Assembly (NCBI RefSeq): GCF_041435195.1
Contig: NZ_CP108106.1
Span: 1,550,001 to 1,614,000 of the forward strand
Length of the DNA stretch: 64,000 nt
Origin: Streptomyces sp. NBC_00224
GTDB lineage: Bacteria > Actinomycetota > Actinomycetes > Streptomycetales > Streptomycetaceae
Reading direction: 5' to 3'
In this document: positions 33,866 to 42,118 of the stretch, piece after piece
How positions within the stretch are numbered: position 1 is the first letter of the stretch
Layout of the letters: each line of letters begins with the position of its first letter
Notes under the pieces: model-generated
Seen by the model: only the letters and a program-made list of their open reading frames with translations
What the model was told of the DNA's origin: nothing
Database searches by the model: none
Program-made: the position numbers and the translations under genes

Positions 33866-34624
33866 TCAGCCGGTCGCCACCCCCGCCAGCGCGCTCCTCG
33901 CCGCCTCCGCATTCGTCTCCGCCTTCAGATACCCGTGGTCGAGCAGCCACTTCACATTGAGCTTCTGGCCCTCACCCGGGTTGACGAACGCCGGGTCCAG
34001 CTTGACCTGTTCGCCGCCGCCGCGCTGTTCGAACCAGGGCGCGATCCGGCCCTCCCAGACGGTGAAGCTCTTGGTCACCTCGTACGCGTGGTACGCACAC
34101 GGGTAAGCCGCCTCACGCGTGATCAGGCTCTGCGGCGGCAGCGCCCGGCGGCCGTAGCCCGCCCCGGCCGGGGCGAGGAAGGCGCCGTACTCGGAGCCGA
34201 AGCGGTCCAGGTCCTCGCCCACCCGCAGCCGTACCGCACGCTTGTCGAGGCTGCCGTCGGGGCGGTTGGCGAAGCCGTCGTTCGGCGGATACTTCCAACT
34301 GCCCGCCGTAGTGTCCCAGTAGGTGGCCAGGAACGCCGTCGGGCTGAGGCGGCCGGTGCGGTGGTAGCCCAGGACCAGCGGGCCGACCGGGTCCTGCCAG
34401 GGCCTCGGCAGGTACTGCGGGCCGAGGCGTTCGTCGCCCTCGTACGTGCCCGAGCAAGCCGCCGGGGCCACCGGCTGCGACGCGGCACTCGCGCTCGCGG
34501 CCGTGCCCTCGCCGGACCCCGTCGCCTGCGCCGGTGCGGCACCGAACAGGACCGTCGCGACCAGCGCGACCCCCGACGTGCCCGCGCCCATGAGAACCCG
34601 CAGCCTGCTGAAACGTTTCGCCAT
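33866..34624 (-). CDS. secreted TNT-domain protein (NAD+ glycohydrolase-like)
   Basis: 252 residues. The N-terminus is a signal peptide (MAKRFSRLRVLMGAGTSGVA to APAQA, about 35 residues). The C-terminal two-thirds match the TNT domain first defined in the tuberculosis necrotizing toxin CpnT: SWKYPPNDGFANRPDGSLDK, LRVGEDLDRFGSEYGAFLAP, YGRRALPPQSL, YEVTKSF and PWFEQRGGGEQVKLD, the last with the family's conserved Gln (GGGxQ). TNT enzymes hydrolyse NAD+ to ADP-ribose and nicotinamide. Here the domain is alone behind a Sec signal rather than at the end of a large delivery protein. No TNT immunity (IFT-like) gene is adjacent. Activity is predicted, not shown. Confidence 0.82.
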   Translation of the reverse strand: MAKRFSRLRVLMGAGTSGVALVATVLFGAAPAQATGSGEGTAASASAASQPVAPAACSGTYEGDERLGPQYLPRPWQDPVGPLVLGYHRTGRLSPTAFLATYWDTTAGSWKYPPNDGFANRPDGSLDKRAVRLRVGEDLDRFGSEYGAFLAPAGAGYGRRALPPQSLITREAAYPCAYHAYEVTKSFTVWEGRIAPWFEQRGGGEQVKLDPAFVNPGEGQKLNVKWLLDHGYLKAETNAEAARSALAGVATG

Positions 34625-34976
34625 GTACGCCTCCTGAGATGTGACAACGCCTCACATCTAGTGGCGCCGCGATCAGTTGGGCATCCCGTACGCGCAAGTA
34701 GGCCGAAAGATCACCGGGCGCGGCCGGAAGCGCACTGTTGTGCCCCGAAGTGGTGCGTGGTGCCCGGCGGCACGCGGACGGCAGGCCCTCTCGGGTACTT
34801 GACGCGTGACCCCCGAGGCGCTTTCATCCAGCCAGTGCAGGGCCCACGCGGCCCGGCGCTTCGAGAGGTGCACCCAGCCGGTAGCGGATCCCGACCCGAT
34901 CCCGAGTCCGGCCCGAGTCGCCAGGGCGTGTGTCCCGCGTCCGAGGCGGGGCGCATCCGCGAAGGGATGGACGACC
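34625..34976. other. intergenic region upstream of the sugar operon
   Basis: 352 bp between the divergent TNT gene and the ABC substrate-binding protein. It should contain both promoters. A 10-bp perfect palindrome GAAACGTTTC (34610-34619) lies just inside the TNT start and resembles the core of LacI-family sites, but it is within codons and may be chance. No other feature or ORF was supported. Confidence 0.45.
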
Positions 34977-36329
34977 ATGCCCGCCGGTCAGGACCGCACC
35001 AGCAAGCCCCACCCCGCCCCGGGCCTCCCGCGCCGCCGGGTGCTGCGCACCGGGGCGGGCGTCGTCGCCGGGGCCGCGACCCTCCCCCTGCTCGACGCCT
35101 GCGCCTCGACCACCTCCGACGGCGTCGGCTCCGACGGCCGCGTCAACATCGAGATGTGGCACGGCCAGAACGAGATCGGCGCCAAGGCGATCGAAGGGCT
35201 CGCCGCCGACTTCAACCGCTCGCAGTCCCGCATCCGGGTGAACGCGAGCGGCGGCGGCGTGGTCGCGGACGCCATGCTCCAGAAGGTCACGGCCGCGCTG
35301 GCGGCCGGCTCCTACCCCGACATCGCGTATATCTTCGGCTCGGACCTCGCCAGCATCGCCCGCAGCCCGAAAGTCGTCGATCTGACCGGCGTGATGCACG
35401 ACGGCTCGCCGCCGTGGAACGACTTCTGGCCCTCCGTCCGGGAAGCCGTCACCCTGCACGGCAAGGTGCGGGCCGCGCCCTCGCTGCTCGACTCGCTCGC
35501 CGTCGCCTGCAACACCACGCTCTTCCGCCGCGCCGGAATCCCGCTGCCCAAACCCGGCTGGACCTGGCCCGAGTTCGTGGCCACCGCCAAGAAGCTCACC
35601 GACGCCGGGCACGGCGTCTTCGGCACCGGCTGGCCGGGCGCGGGCGACGAGGACACCGTGTGGCGGCTGTGGCCGATGGTGTGGGACCTCGGCGGCGACG
35701 TGATCGGCCCCGACGGCAAGAGCATCGGCTTCGCCGACGCCGGTAAACGGGCCCTGGAGACCGTGGCCCAACTGGTCGCCGACAAGAGCGTCTACATCGA
35801 CCCCAAACCCGGCAGCGAGCAGATGTACCAGGTGTTCACCTCCGGCCGGATGGGCATGGTGATCACCGGGCCGTGGCAGCTGCCCAACATCGTGGAGTCC
35901 AAGCTGCCGTACGACGTGGTGCCCATGCCCACCTACAGCGGAAAACCGCTCACCATCTCCGGGCCCGACACCTGGACCGTCTTCGACAACGGCAAGGCGC
36001 GCGCCCGGGCGGCCGTGGAGTTCGTGCGCTGGCTGATCACGCCCGCGCAGGACGTGCGGTGGGACGTAGGGGGCGGCAGCCTGCCGCTGAGCAGACAGAG
36101 CGAGGCCGAGAGCGCCTGGCAGCGGCACTCCGCCGACACCGTCGGCCTCCCCGTGTTCACCAAGGCCCTGGAAACCGCCCGGGTGCGGCCCATCCACCCC
36201 GCCTATCCGCAGATCTCCCAGGCCACCGGCGAGGCCGTGGTGTCCGTGCTGCTCGGCCGCGCCTCCCCCGCCAAGGCGGTGCGCCGGTGCGCCGACAAGG
36301 CCGACGCCGCCCTGCTGATTCCCCGATGA
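34977..36329 (+). CDS. ABC sugar transporter, substrate-binding lipoprotein
   Basis: 450 residues. The N-terminus has a twin-arginine-type lipoprotein signal (LPRRRVLRTGAGVVAGAATL then PLLDAC, lipobox cysteine near residue 43). The mature part is a family 1 extracellular solute-binding protein: VNIEMWHGQNEIGAKAIEGL, YPDIAYIFGSDLASIA, GRMGMVITGPWQLPNI and YDVVPMPTYSGKPLTISGPD. It captures a sugar or oligosaccharide and delivers it to the two permeases that follow. It is the first gene of a five-gene operon; its TGA sits in an ATGAGGAGG context shared with the next gene's ribosome site. The associated ATPase is not in the window, as often occurs where one MsiK-type ATPase serves many importers. 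Confidence 0.93.
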   Translation: MPAGQDRTSKPHPAPGLPRRRVLRTGAGVVAGAATLPLLDACASTTSDGVGSDGRVNIEMWHGQNEIGAKAIEGLAADFNRSQSRIRVNASGGGVVADAMLQKVTAALAAGSYPDIAYIFGSDLASIARSPKVVDLTGVMHDGSPPWNDFWPSVREAVTLHGKVRAAPSLLDSLAVACNTTLFRRAGIPLPKPGWTWPEFVATAKKLTDAGHGVFGTGWPGAGDEDTVWRLWPMVWDLGGDVIGPDGKSIGFADAGKRALETVAQLVADKSVYIDPKPGSEQMYQVFTSGRMGMVITGPWQLPNIVESKLPYDVVPMPTYSGKPLTISGPDTWTVFDNGKARARAAVEFVRWLITPAQDVRWDVGGGSLPLSRQSEAESAWQRHSADTVGLPVFTKALETARVRPIHPAYPQISQATGEAVVSVLLGRASPAKAVRRCADKADAALLIPR

Positions 36330-36340
36330 GGAGGGTCGTC

Positions 36341-37345
36341 GTGGACCGAGGATCCCGTACGGGCGCACCCCGCCCGCTCACCCTGGCCCCTGCCGAGCGG
36401 GAGCCCGCCGAACGGCGCCGCGCCCGGCGCCGGAGGGCACGCGGCGAGACGGCCACCGCCTGGGCGTTCATCACCCCGTCGGTCCTGGTCATCCTGGGCT
36501 TGAGCGTGGTGCCGGTCATCTGGTCGCTGCTGCTGTCGTTCCGCGCCGACGACCTGGTCACCCCCGGCCGCTGGGTCGGCCTCGACAACTACCGGGCCCT
36601 GTCGAAGGACCCCGGCTTCCGCAAGGCCGTCGAGAACACCCTGACGTACGCGGGCATCTACGTGCCGCTGAGCCTGGCGGGCGGGCTCGCGCTGGCCCTG
36701 GCCCTCAACCGGCGGATCCGGTTCGTCGGCATCTACCGCACCCTCGTGTTCATACCGTTCGTCGTCTCGGCCGCCGCACAGGGCGTGCTGTTCTCCTTCA
36801 TCTTCGACCCGCAGTTCGGCGCCGCCAACTCGATTCTGCACAAGCTCGGCGTCTCGCCGCAGGGCTTCCTGACCGACCCGGGCCAGTCGCTGTACGTCCT
36901 GCTGGCGATCTCCCTGTGGAGCGGCATCGGCTTCTGCGTCGTCGTCTTCCTCGCCGCGCTCCAGGACGTACCCACCGAACTCGTCGAGTCGGCACGCCTG
37001 GACGGGGCGAACCGGGCACAGGTCCTGCGGTACGTGACGCTGCCGACGCTCGCCCCGGTCACCGCGTTCCTGGTGCTGTGGCAGCTGATCACCGCGCTCC
37101 AGGTGTTCGACCTGGTGTACGTGACGACCAAGGGCGGGCCGCTGGAGTCGACCACGGTCATCGTGTACTTCGTCTGGCAGCAGGCGTTCCGCACGTTCAC
37201 CGCGGGCTACGGCGCCGCCGCCGCGTACGTACTCGCCGTCGCCCTGCTCCTCGCGGGCACGGCCGTGACGCTCTACCGCCGCCACCGGGAGCGCACCACC
37301 GGCACCACACCCGGACTGCGGCGCGCGGAAGGAGTGGCCCGATGA
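36341..37345 (+). CDS. ABC sugar permease, subunit 1 (MalF-like)
   Basis: 334 residues from the GTG at 36341, which has GAGGAGG 6 nt upstream; an ATG at 36326 overlapping the previous stop is an alternative. Six transmembrane helices are visible, starting AWAFITPSVLVILGLSVVPV. The EAA loop that contacts the ATPase is present: ELVESARLDGANRAQVLRYV then TLPTLAP. It forms the membrane channel with the next gene's product. Stop and next start overlap as ATGA. Confidence 0.93.
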   Translation: MDRGSRTGAPRPLTLAPAEREPAERRRARRRRARGETATAWAFITPSVLVILGLSVVPVIWSLLLSFRADDLVTPGRWVGLDNYRALSKDPGFRKAVENTLTYAGIYVPLSLAGGLALALALNRRIRFVGIYRTLVFIPFVVSAAAQGVLFSFIFDPQFGAANSILHKLGVSPQGFLTDPGQSLYVLLAISLWSGIGFCVVVFLAALQDVPTELVESARLDGANRAQVLRYVTLPTLAPVTAFLVLWQLITALQVFDLVYVTTKGGPLESTTVIVYFVWQQAFRTFTAGYGAAAAYVLAVALLLAGTAVTLYRRHRERTTGTTPGLRRAEGVAR

Positions 37346-38229
37346 CCGCCTCCACCATGGTCACCGAGGGCGCCGCACCCGCGGCCGCCCCGGCGGCGCG
37401 CACGGCCAAGCGGCGCCGACTGCCGTTCAGCGCCTGGCACTTGCTGCTCGCGCCGCTCTCGCTCTGCTTCGCGCTGCCGCTGGTGTGGCTGGTGCTCAGC
37501 TCGTTCATGACGAACGCCGAGATCAACCGGTTCCCGCCGGCGCTGTGGCCCAAGGGGATCGACTTCGGTGGGTACCGCTATGTGCTGGGCAACGCGATGT
37601 TCCCGCGCTGGTTCGCCAACTCGTGCATCGTCTCGGTCGTCGCCGTGGGCTCCAACCTGGTGCTCGGGGCGCTCGGCGGCTACGCGTTCGCCCGGATGCG
37701 GTTCCGGGGTTCGCGGGCGCTGCTCGCGCTGATGCTGGCGACGATGGTGATCCCGTTCCAGCTGACGATGATCCCCACGTTCCTGGTGATGAAGTGGCTG
37801 GGGCTGATCGACACGCTGGGCGCGCTGATCGTGCCGTCCCTGGTCACCCCGTTCGCGGTGTTCCTCTTCCGGCAGTTCTTCCTCGGGCTGCCCAGGGAGA
37901 TGGAGGAGGCCGCCTGGATCGACGGGTGCTCACGGCTGCGGGTGCTCTTCTCGATCGTGGCGCCGCTGGCCCGGCCCGCGCTCGCCACGGTCGCGGTGCT
38001 GACCTTCCTCGCCACCTGGAACGACCTGTCCTGGCCGCTGATCGCCATCAACCACGACACCCAGTACACCCTCCAGCTGGGGCTGACCACCTTCCAGGGG
38101 CAGCACCACACCCAGTGGGCGGCGGTGATGGCGGGCAACGTCATCACGGTGCTGCCGGTGCTGCTCGCCTTCCTGTTCGCCCAGCGGACCTTCATCCAGT
38201 CGTTGACGTCGAGCGGGCTGAAGGGCTGA
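37342..38229 (+). CDS. ABC sugar permease, subunit 2 (MalG-like)
   Basis: 295 residues; its ATG overlaps the previous TGA (ATGA). Six helices, and an EAA loop MEEAAWIDGCSRLRVLFSIV then APLARPALA that matches MalG-type permeases. The C-terminal FAQRTFIQSLTSSGLKG is the characteristic family ending. It pairs with the preceding permease. No ATP-binding subunit is encoded here, so an ATPase from elsewhere must power uptake. Confidence 0.93.
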   Translation: MTASTMVTEGAAPAAAPAARTAKRRRLPFSAWHLLLAPLSLCFALPLVWLVLSSFMTNAEINRFPPALWPKGIDFGGYRYVLGNAMFPRWFANSCIVSVVAVGSNLVLGALGGYAFARMRFRGSRALLALMLATMVIPFQLTMIPTFLVMKWLGLIDTLGALIVPSLVTPFAVFLFRQFFLGLPREMEEAAWIDGCSRLRVLFSIVAPLARPALATVAVLTFLATWNDLSWPLIAINHDTQYTLQLGLTTFQGQHHTQWAAVMAGNVITVLPVLLAFLFAQRTFIQSLTSSGLKG

Positions 38230-38292
38230 GGCGACCCGCGCCTTCACGGGACGCACCCGAGCACCCGCCCCCGGACCAGAGAGCCCTTCGCC

Positions 38293-39270
38293 ATGCCTTC
38301 ACCACCTGCGCCTCCGTCCTCCTCCCGCCCCTTCGACCTGCTCGTCGTGGGCGACGCCAACCCGGACGTGGTCCTCGGCCCGGTGCCGCGCGACCTCGCG
38401 TACGGCCAGCGCGAGCAGCTGGTCGAGCGGGCCGACCTCGTCCTCGGCGGCTCCGCCGCGATCATGGCGTGCGGCGCGGCCCGGCTCGGGCTGCGCGTGG
38501 CGTTCGCAGGCCGCGTCGGCGACGACCCGGCGGGCGCCTTCGTCCGTACGGCCCTGGCCGCGCGCGGAGTCGACACCTCGGCCCTGGCCACCGACCCCGA
38601 ACGGGCCACCCCGCTCACCGCCGTCCTCACCCGGGGCGCCGACCGGGCGATCCTCACCGCGCCGGGATGCCTGACCGCGACCGGACCCGGGGACGTCCCC
38701 GAGGAACTGCTCGCCGGGACCCGGCACGTCCACGCGGCCTCCTTCTTCCTGATGCCGCGGCTGGCCGGGGCGCTCGCCGAGGTGTTCGCGCGGGCGCGCG
38801 AGCTGGGCGCGACGACCTCGCTCGACACCAACGACGACCCGTCCGGCCGCTGGGACCCGGAACTACTCGACCCGGTCCTGAAGGTGACGGACCAGGTGCT
38901 GCCCAACGCGGCCGAGGCGCGCGCCATGACCGGGGTCGCCAAGGGCGTGGCCGAGGCGGCGGCCGCACTGGCCCGGCGCGGCCCGCTCGTCGTGGTCAAG
39001 AACGGTGCCGACGGGGCGCTCGCGCACGACGGGACGCGGGTCACCACGGCTCCCGCCCTGCCCGTCGAGCCGCTCGACACCGTCGGTGCCGGGGACAGCT
39101 TCGACGCCGGATTCGTCGCCGCCGTACTGCGCGGGCTCGGCCTCGCGGACGCCCTGGCCGTCGCCGCGGCCTGCGGCTCGCTGTCCACCCGCGGCCGCGG
39201 CGGCACCGCGGCCCAGCCCACCTGGGACGAGGCGCTGGCCCATGTCCCCGGGACCGGAGTTCCCGCATGA
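38293..39270 (+). CDS. PfkB-family carbohydrate kinase
   Basis: 325 residues. The first signature (GGSAAIMACGAARLGLRVAF near residue 53) and the ATP/anion-hole signature DTVGAGDSFDAGF (about residue 260) define a PfkB-family sugar kinase; the Asp in GAGDSFD is the catalytic base. The sugar specificity cannot be read. It is placed in the operon after both permeases with a 63-bp gap and overlaps the GH4 gene by ATGA, suggesting that the imported or hydrolysed sugar is phosphorylated inside the cell. Confidence 0.92.
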   Translation: MPSPPAPPSSSRPFDLLVVGDANPDVVLGPVPRDLAYGQREQLVERADLVLGGSAAIMACGAARLGLRVAFAGRVGDDPAGAFVRTALAARGVDTSALATDPERATPLTAVLTRGADRAILTAPGCLTATGPGDVPEELLAGTRHVHAASFFLMPRLAGALAEVFARARELGATTSLDTNDDPSGRWDPELLDPVLKVTDQVLPNAAEARAMTGVAKGVAEAAAALARRGPLVVVKNGADGALAHDGTRVTTAPALPVEPLDTVGAGDSFDAGFVAAVLRGLGLADALAVAAACGSLSTRGRGGTAAQPTWDEALAHVPGTGVPA

Positions 39271-40613
39271 CCGAGACGACTGGAGTCACCGAGATGGCCG
39301 AACCGGCCGAAGTGAAGATCGCCTTCATGGGCGCGGGCAGTGTGGTGTTCACCCAGGGGCTGCTGGCCGACCTGTTCGCCTTCCCCGAGTTCACCCGGCT
39401 GCGGATCGCGCTGCACGACATCGACCCCGAGCGGCTGGCGACCAGCGAGGCGGCGGCCCGGCACATCGCGGGGGCGCTGAAGGTCGCCCCCGTCATCACC
39501 GCGCACCCCGACCGGCGCGGCGCGCTCGACGGCGCGCACTTCGTCATCAACACCGTCCAGGTCGGCATGAACGCGGCGACCCGCACCGACTTCGCCGTCC
39601 CCGCGCGCTACGGACTGCGCCAGACCATCGGCGACACGCTCGGCGTCGGCGGCATCTTCCGTGCCCTGCGCACCTTCCCCGTACTGCGCGGGATCGCCGA
39701 GGACATGGCCGAACTCTGCCCGGACGCCTGGCTGTTGAACTACACCAACCCGATGGCGATGAACCTCCTCTATCTGCACCGGATCGCCCCCCGGCTGAAG
39801 GCGGTGGGCCTGTGCCACTCGGTGTACTGGACGATGCACGACCTGTCCGAGCTGGTCGGCGTGGACTTCTCCGAGGTGTCGTACCTGGCCGCCGGGATGA
39901 ACCACCAGGCGTGGGTGCTGCGCTTCGAGCGCGACGGCCGGGATCTGCACCCGCTCCTGGATGCCGCCATCGAGAAGGACCGCGAACTGCTGCGCCGGGT
40001 CCGCGTGGACATGTACCGCAGGCTCGGCCACTACCCCACCGAGACCAGTGAGCACTCCTCCGAGTACGTGCCGTGGTACCTGCACCACGACAGCGAGGTG
40101 GAGCGGCTGCGGCTGCCGATCGGCGCGTACCTCGACATCATCGAGGACAACACGGTCAGCTACGAGCGCACCCGCAACGCCCTGGCGGCGGGCCGGCCGC
40201 TGCCGGTCGAGGGCACCATGGAGTACGCCCCGCAGATCGTCCACAGCATCGTGACGGGCACGGTCCGCACGATCTACGGCAACGTCCCCAACACCGGCCT
40301 GATCAGCAATCTGCCGACCGATGCCGTGGTCGAGGTCCCTTGCCTGGTCGACGCGTCGGGCGTGCAGCCGACCCACGTCGGCGCGCTCCCGCCGCAGTGC
40401 GCGGCGCTGAACCGTACGTACGCCAGCGTCACCGATCTGGTGGTCCGGGCCGCCACCGAGGGCGAGCCCCGGCATGTGCGGCACGCCGCGATGACCGACG
40501 CGGCGACCGCCGCCACGCTGCCGGTGGAGCGGATCTGGGACCTGTGCGACGACCTCGTACAGGCCCACGGGGAGCTGCTCCAGCCCGAGTTGAGAGTGCT
40601 GCTCGGGCACTGA
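39267..40613 (+). CDS. GH4 glycosidase (alpha-galactosidase-like)
   Basis: 448 residues; ATG overlaps the kinase stop. GH4 enzymes use NAD+ and a divalent metal for redox-assisted hydrolysis. The Rossmann start IAFMGAGSVVFTQGLLADLF, the DID nucleotide-binding acid in LHDIDPERLA, LLNYTNPMAMNLLYLHRIAP, the metal-binding Cys in GLCHSVYW and the metal-binding His in AGMNHQAWVLRF are all present. The CHS and NHQAW forms resemble MelA/LplD-type alpha-galactosidase or galacturonidase members more than 6-phospho-glucosidases. It would cleave the imported oligosaccharide in the cytosol, before or after the PfkB kinase. Specificity is inferred. The operon ends at the hairpin 40624-40683. Confidence 0.9.
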   Translation: MTETTGVTEMAEPAEVKIAFMGAGSVVFTQGLLADLFAFPEFTRLRIALHDIDPERLATSEAAARHIAGALKVAPVITAHPDRRGALDGAHFVINTVQVGMNAATRTDFAVPARYGLRQTIGDTLGVGGIFRALRTFPVLRGIAEDMAELCPDAWLLNYTNPMAMNLLYLHRIAPRLKAVGLCHSVYWTMHDLSELVGVDFSEVSYLAAGMNHQAWVLRFERDGRDLHPLLDAAIEKDRELLRRVRVDMYRRLGHYPTETSEHSSEYVPWYLHHDSEVERLRLPIGAYLDIIEDNTVSYERTRNALAAGRPLPVEGTMEYAPQIVHSIVTGTVRTIYGNVPNTGLISNLPTDAVVEVPCLVDASGVQPTHVGALPPQCAALNRTYASVTDLVVRAATEGEPRHVRHAAMTDAATAATLPVERIWDLCDDLVQAHGELLQPELRVLLGH

Positions 40614-40623
40614 GGGCGGCGCC

Positions 40624-40683
40624 TGAGAGCCTGTCTTTGAACCCCCGCCGCTGCGCAGGCGGGGGTTCAAAGACAGGCTCTCA
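40624..40683. terminator. 26-bp perfect hairpin between convergent genes
   Basis: Arms 40624-40649 and 40658-40683 pair over all 26 bp around an 8-nt loop (GCTGCGCA). It begins 10 bp after the GH4 stop and covers the stop codon of the minus-strand reductase. It is exceptionally long for a simple terminator and could also be a dispersed palindromic repeat. Confidence 0.8.
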
Positions 40684-41319
40684 GTACGCCACGGTGAACC
40701 TCGTGCGGTGGTGGCGGGGCTGCTCGGCCTCGTCGAGGAGCGCCACCGCGAGGTCCTCCATCGAGATCGCGGACTCGCCCCGGTCGTCCACCAGGAGCTC
40801 GTCGGCGCCGAGCCGGTAGCTGCCGGTGCGCTCGCCCGGCTCCAGGAGGGCGGCCGGGCTGAGGTAGGCCCAGTCGACCTCGGTCTCGGCGCGCCAGACG
40901 GCGAGTTGCTCGGTGCACGCCTGCGCGATGGGCTGCCAGTCGGCGGGGAAGTCCGGGTCGTCGACGACGGTGGCGCCCCCGCCCCCGGGCAGCGTCAGGG
41001 TGGCGGCGCCGCCGACGACCAGCACCCGCACGCCGGTTCCGGTGAGCCCGGCCAGGAGTGCCTTGGTCACCGTGACGAGGTCGCCCTCGCTGCCCGGCGC
41101 GGGCCTGGTGGCGCTGATGACCAGGTCCTGTCCGGCGCTCAGCTCGGCTATGTCCTCGACGTTCCGCGCGTCGCCGGTACGGGCGACGGCGGCCGGGTGG
41201 AGTTCGGGGAAGCGGGCCCGGTCACGCACGACGGCGGTGACCTCGTGCCCCCGGGCGACGGCCTCGGCCACGACGCGGCTGCCGACGTTTCCCGCGGCTC
41301 CGAAGACGGTGATGCGCAT
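40681..41319 (-). CDS. NAD(P)-dependent oxidoreductase (NmrA-like)
   Basis: 212 residues. The Rossmann motif ITVFGAAGNVGSRVVAEAVA is at residues 3-22, followed by VTAVVRD (NADP-type Arg), TGDARNVEDIAEL, DLVISATRP and VLVVGGAATL. It is the short atypical-SDR (NmrA/Rv-type NAD(P)H-binding) family, lacking the classical Y-x-x-x-K. A cytosolic reductase or quinone-sensing protein is likely. It is divergent from a MarR regulator, and the 15-bp-arm palindrome at 41364-41395 lies between the two start codons, so it is probably the regulator's target. Confidence 0.88.
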   Translation of the reverse strand: MRITVFGAAGNVGSRVVAEAVARGHEVTAVVRDRARFPELHPAAVARTGDARNVEDIAELSAGQDLVISATRPAPGSEGDLVTVTKALLAGLTGTGVRVLVVGGAATLTLPGGGGATVVDDPDFPADWQPIAQACTEQLAVWRAETEVDWAYLSPAALLEPGERTGSYRLGADELLVDDRGESAISMEDLAVALLDEAEQPRHHRTRFTVAY

Positions 41320-41363
41320 GAGTGTCCGCTCCTTCTGGTCCGTCCGGTCGCGCCGGAAGGTTT

Positions 41364-41395
41364 CCCTTAGTCTCTTAGCACTAAGAGACTAAGGG
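41364..41395. promoter_or_regulatory. MarR operator, 15-bp arms
   Basis: CCCTTAGTCTCTTAG at 41364-41378 and its exact complement at 41381-41395, 2-nt spacer, between divergent reductase and MarR genes. An imperfect second copy (ATCTCATCGCTAAGAGAT, 41402-41419) lies next to the MarR -10-like sequence. Confidence 0.8.
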
Positions 41396-41423
41396 GAAAG
41401 TATCTCATCGCTAAGAGATTGGC

Positions 41424-41429
41424 TAGTCT
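41424..41429 (+). promoter_or_regulatory. -10-like TAGTCT, leaderless type
   Basis: TAGTCT ends 6 nt before the GTG at 41436; no ribosome-binding sequence is present. It lies 5 bp from the second MarR operator copy, an ideal place for autorepression. Confidence 0.5.
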
Positions 41430-41435
41430 GAGTCC

Positions 41436-41933
41436 GTGACCGACCATGTGGACCTCCTGCTCGCGCAGTGGGGCGAGCGCCGCCCCGACCTCGATGTGTC
41501 GCCGATGGCGGTGATCGGGCGGCTGAAGCGCCTCTCCCGGCTGATCGAGACCGAACTGCGCCGCACCTTCGCCGAGCACGGCCTCGACCCCGCCTCCTTC
41601 GACGTGCTCGCGACCCTGCGCCGCAGCCCGCCGCCCCATCTGCTGACCCCCGCCGAGCTGATGCGCTCCGCGATGGTCACCTCGGGCGCCGTCTCGCAGC
41701 GCCTCGACCGGCTGGAGGCGCGCGGCCTGGTGACCCGCTCCCCGAGCGCGACCGACGGCCGGGTCGTCGAGGTCGCCCTCACCGCCGAGGGCCGGGCACT
41801 CATCGACCGGGCGCTGCCCGACCACCTCGCCACGGAGGAACGGCTGCTCGCCGCCCTCGGCACGGACCGGCGGGACGCGCTCGCGGGGACCCTGCGCGAA
41901 CTCCTCGAATCCCTCGGGGACGGCGTCGACTGA
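41436..41933 (+). CDS. MarR-family transcriptional regulator
   Basis: 165 residues from GTG. The winged helix is clear: FDVLATLRRSPPPHLLTPAE, LMRSAMVTSGAVSQRLDRLE, ARGLVTRSPSATDGRVVEVA and LTAEGRALID. It should act as a dimer on the palindromic sites at 41364 and 41402, repressing itself and the divergent NmrA-like reductase until a phenolic or oxidising ligand binds (family knowledge). Cysteine is absent from the DNA-binding region, so a thiol-sensing mode is unlikely. Confidence 0.92.
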   Translation: MTDHVDLLLAQWGERRPDLDVSPMAVIGRLKRLSRLIETELRRTFAEHGLDPASFDVLATLRRSPPPHLLTPAELMRSAMVTSGAVSQRLDRLEARGLVTRSPSATDGRVVEVALTAEGRALIDRALPDHLATEERLLAALGTDRRDALAGTLRELLESLGDGVD

Positions 41934-42118
41934 CCCGGCGGTCGCGGACCCCGGGCGGGGCGGCGCCGGGCGACGGATGGAGTACAGCCGACGGGCGTGG
42001 GCACGCGCTGGAGGAGACAGTGGAGACGGCGTCGGGCCGCACGGGCCAGGTTCCGGGCGCGGAGCCGACGCCCCGCCCACCGGCCCGGAGCAGGGCCGGA
42101 GCACCCCAGGAGGTCCCG

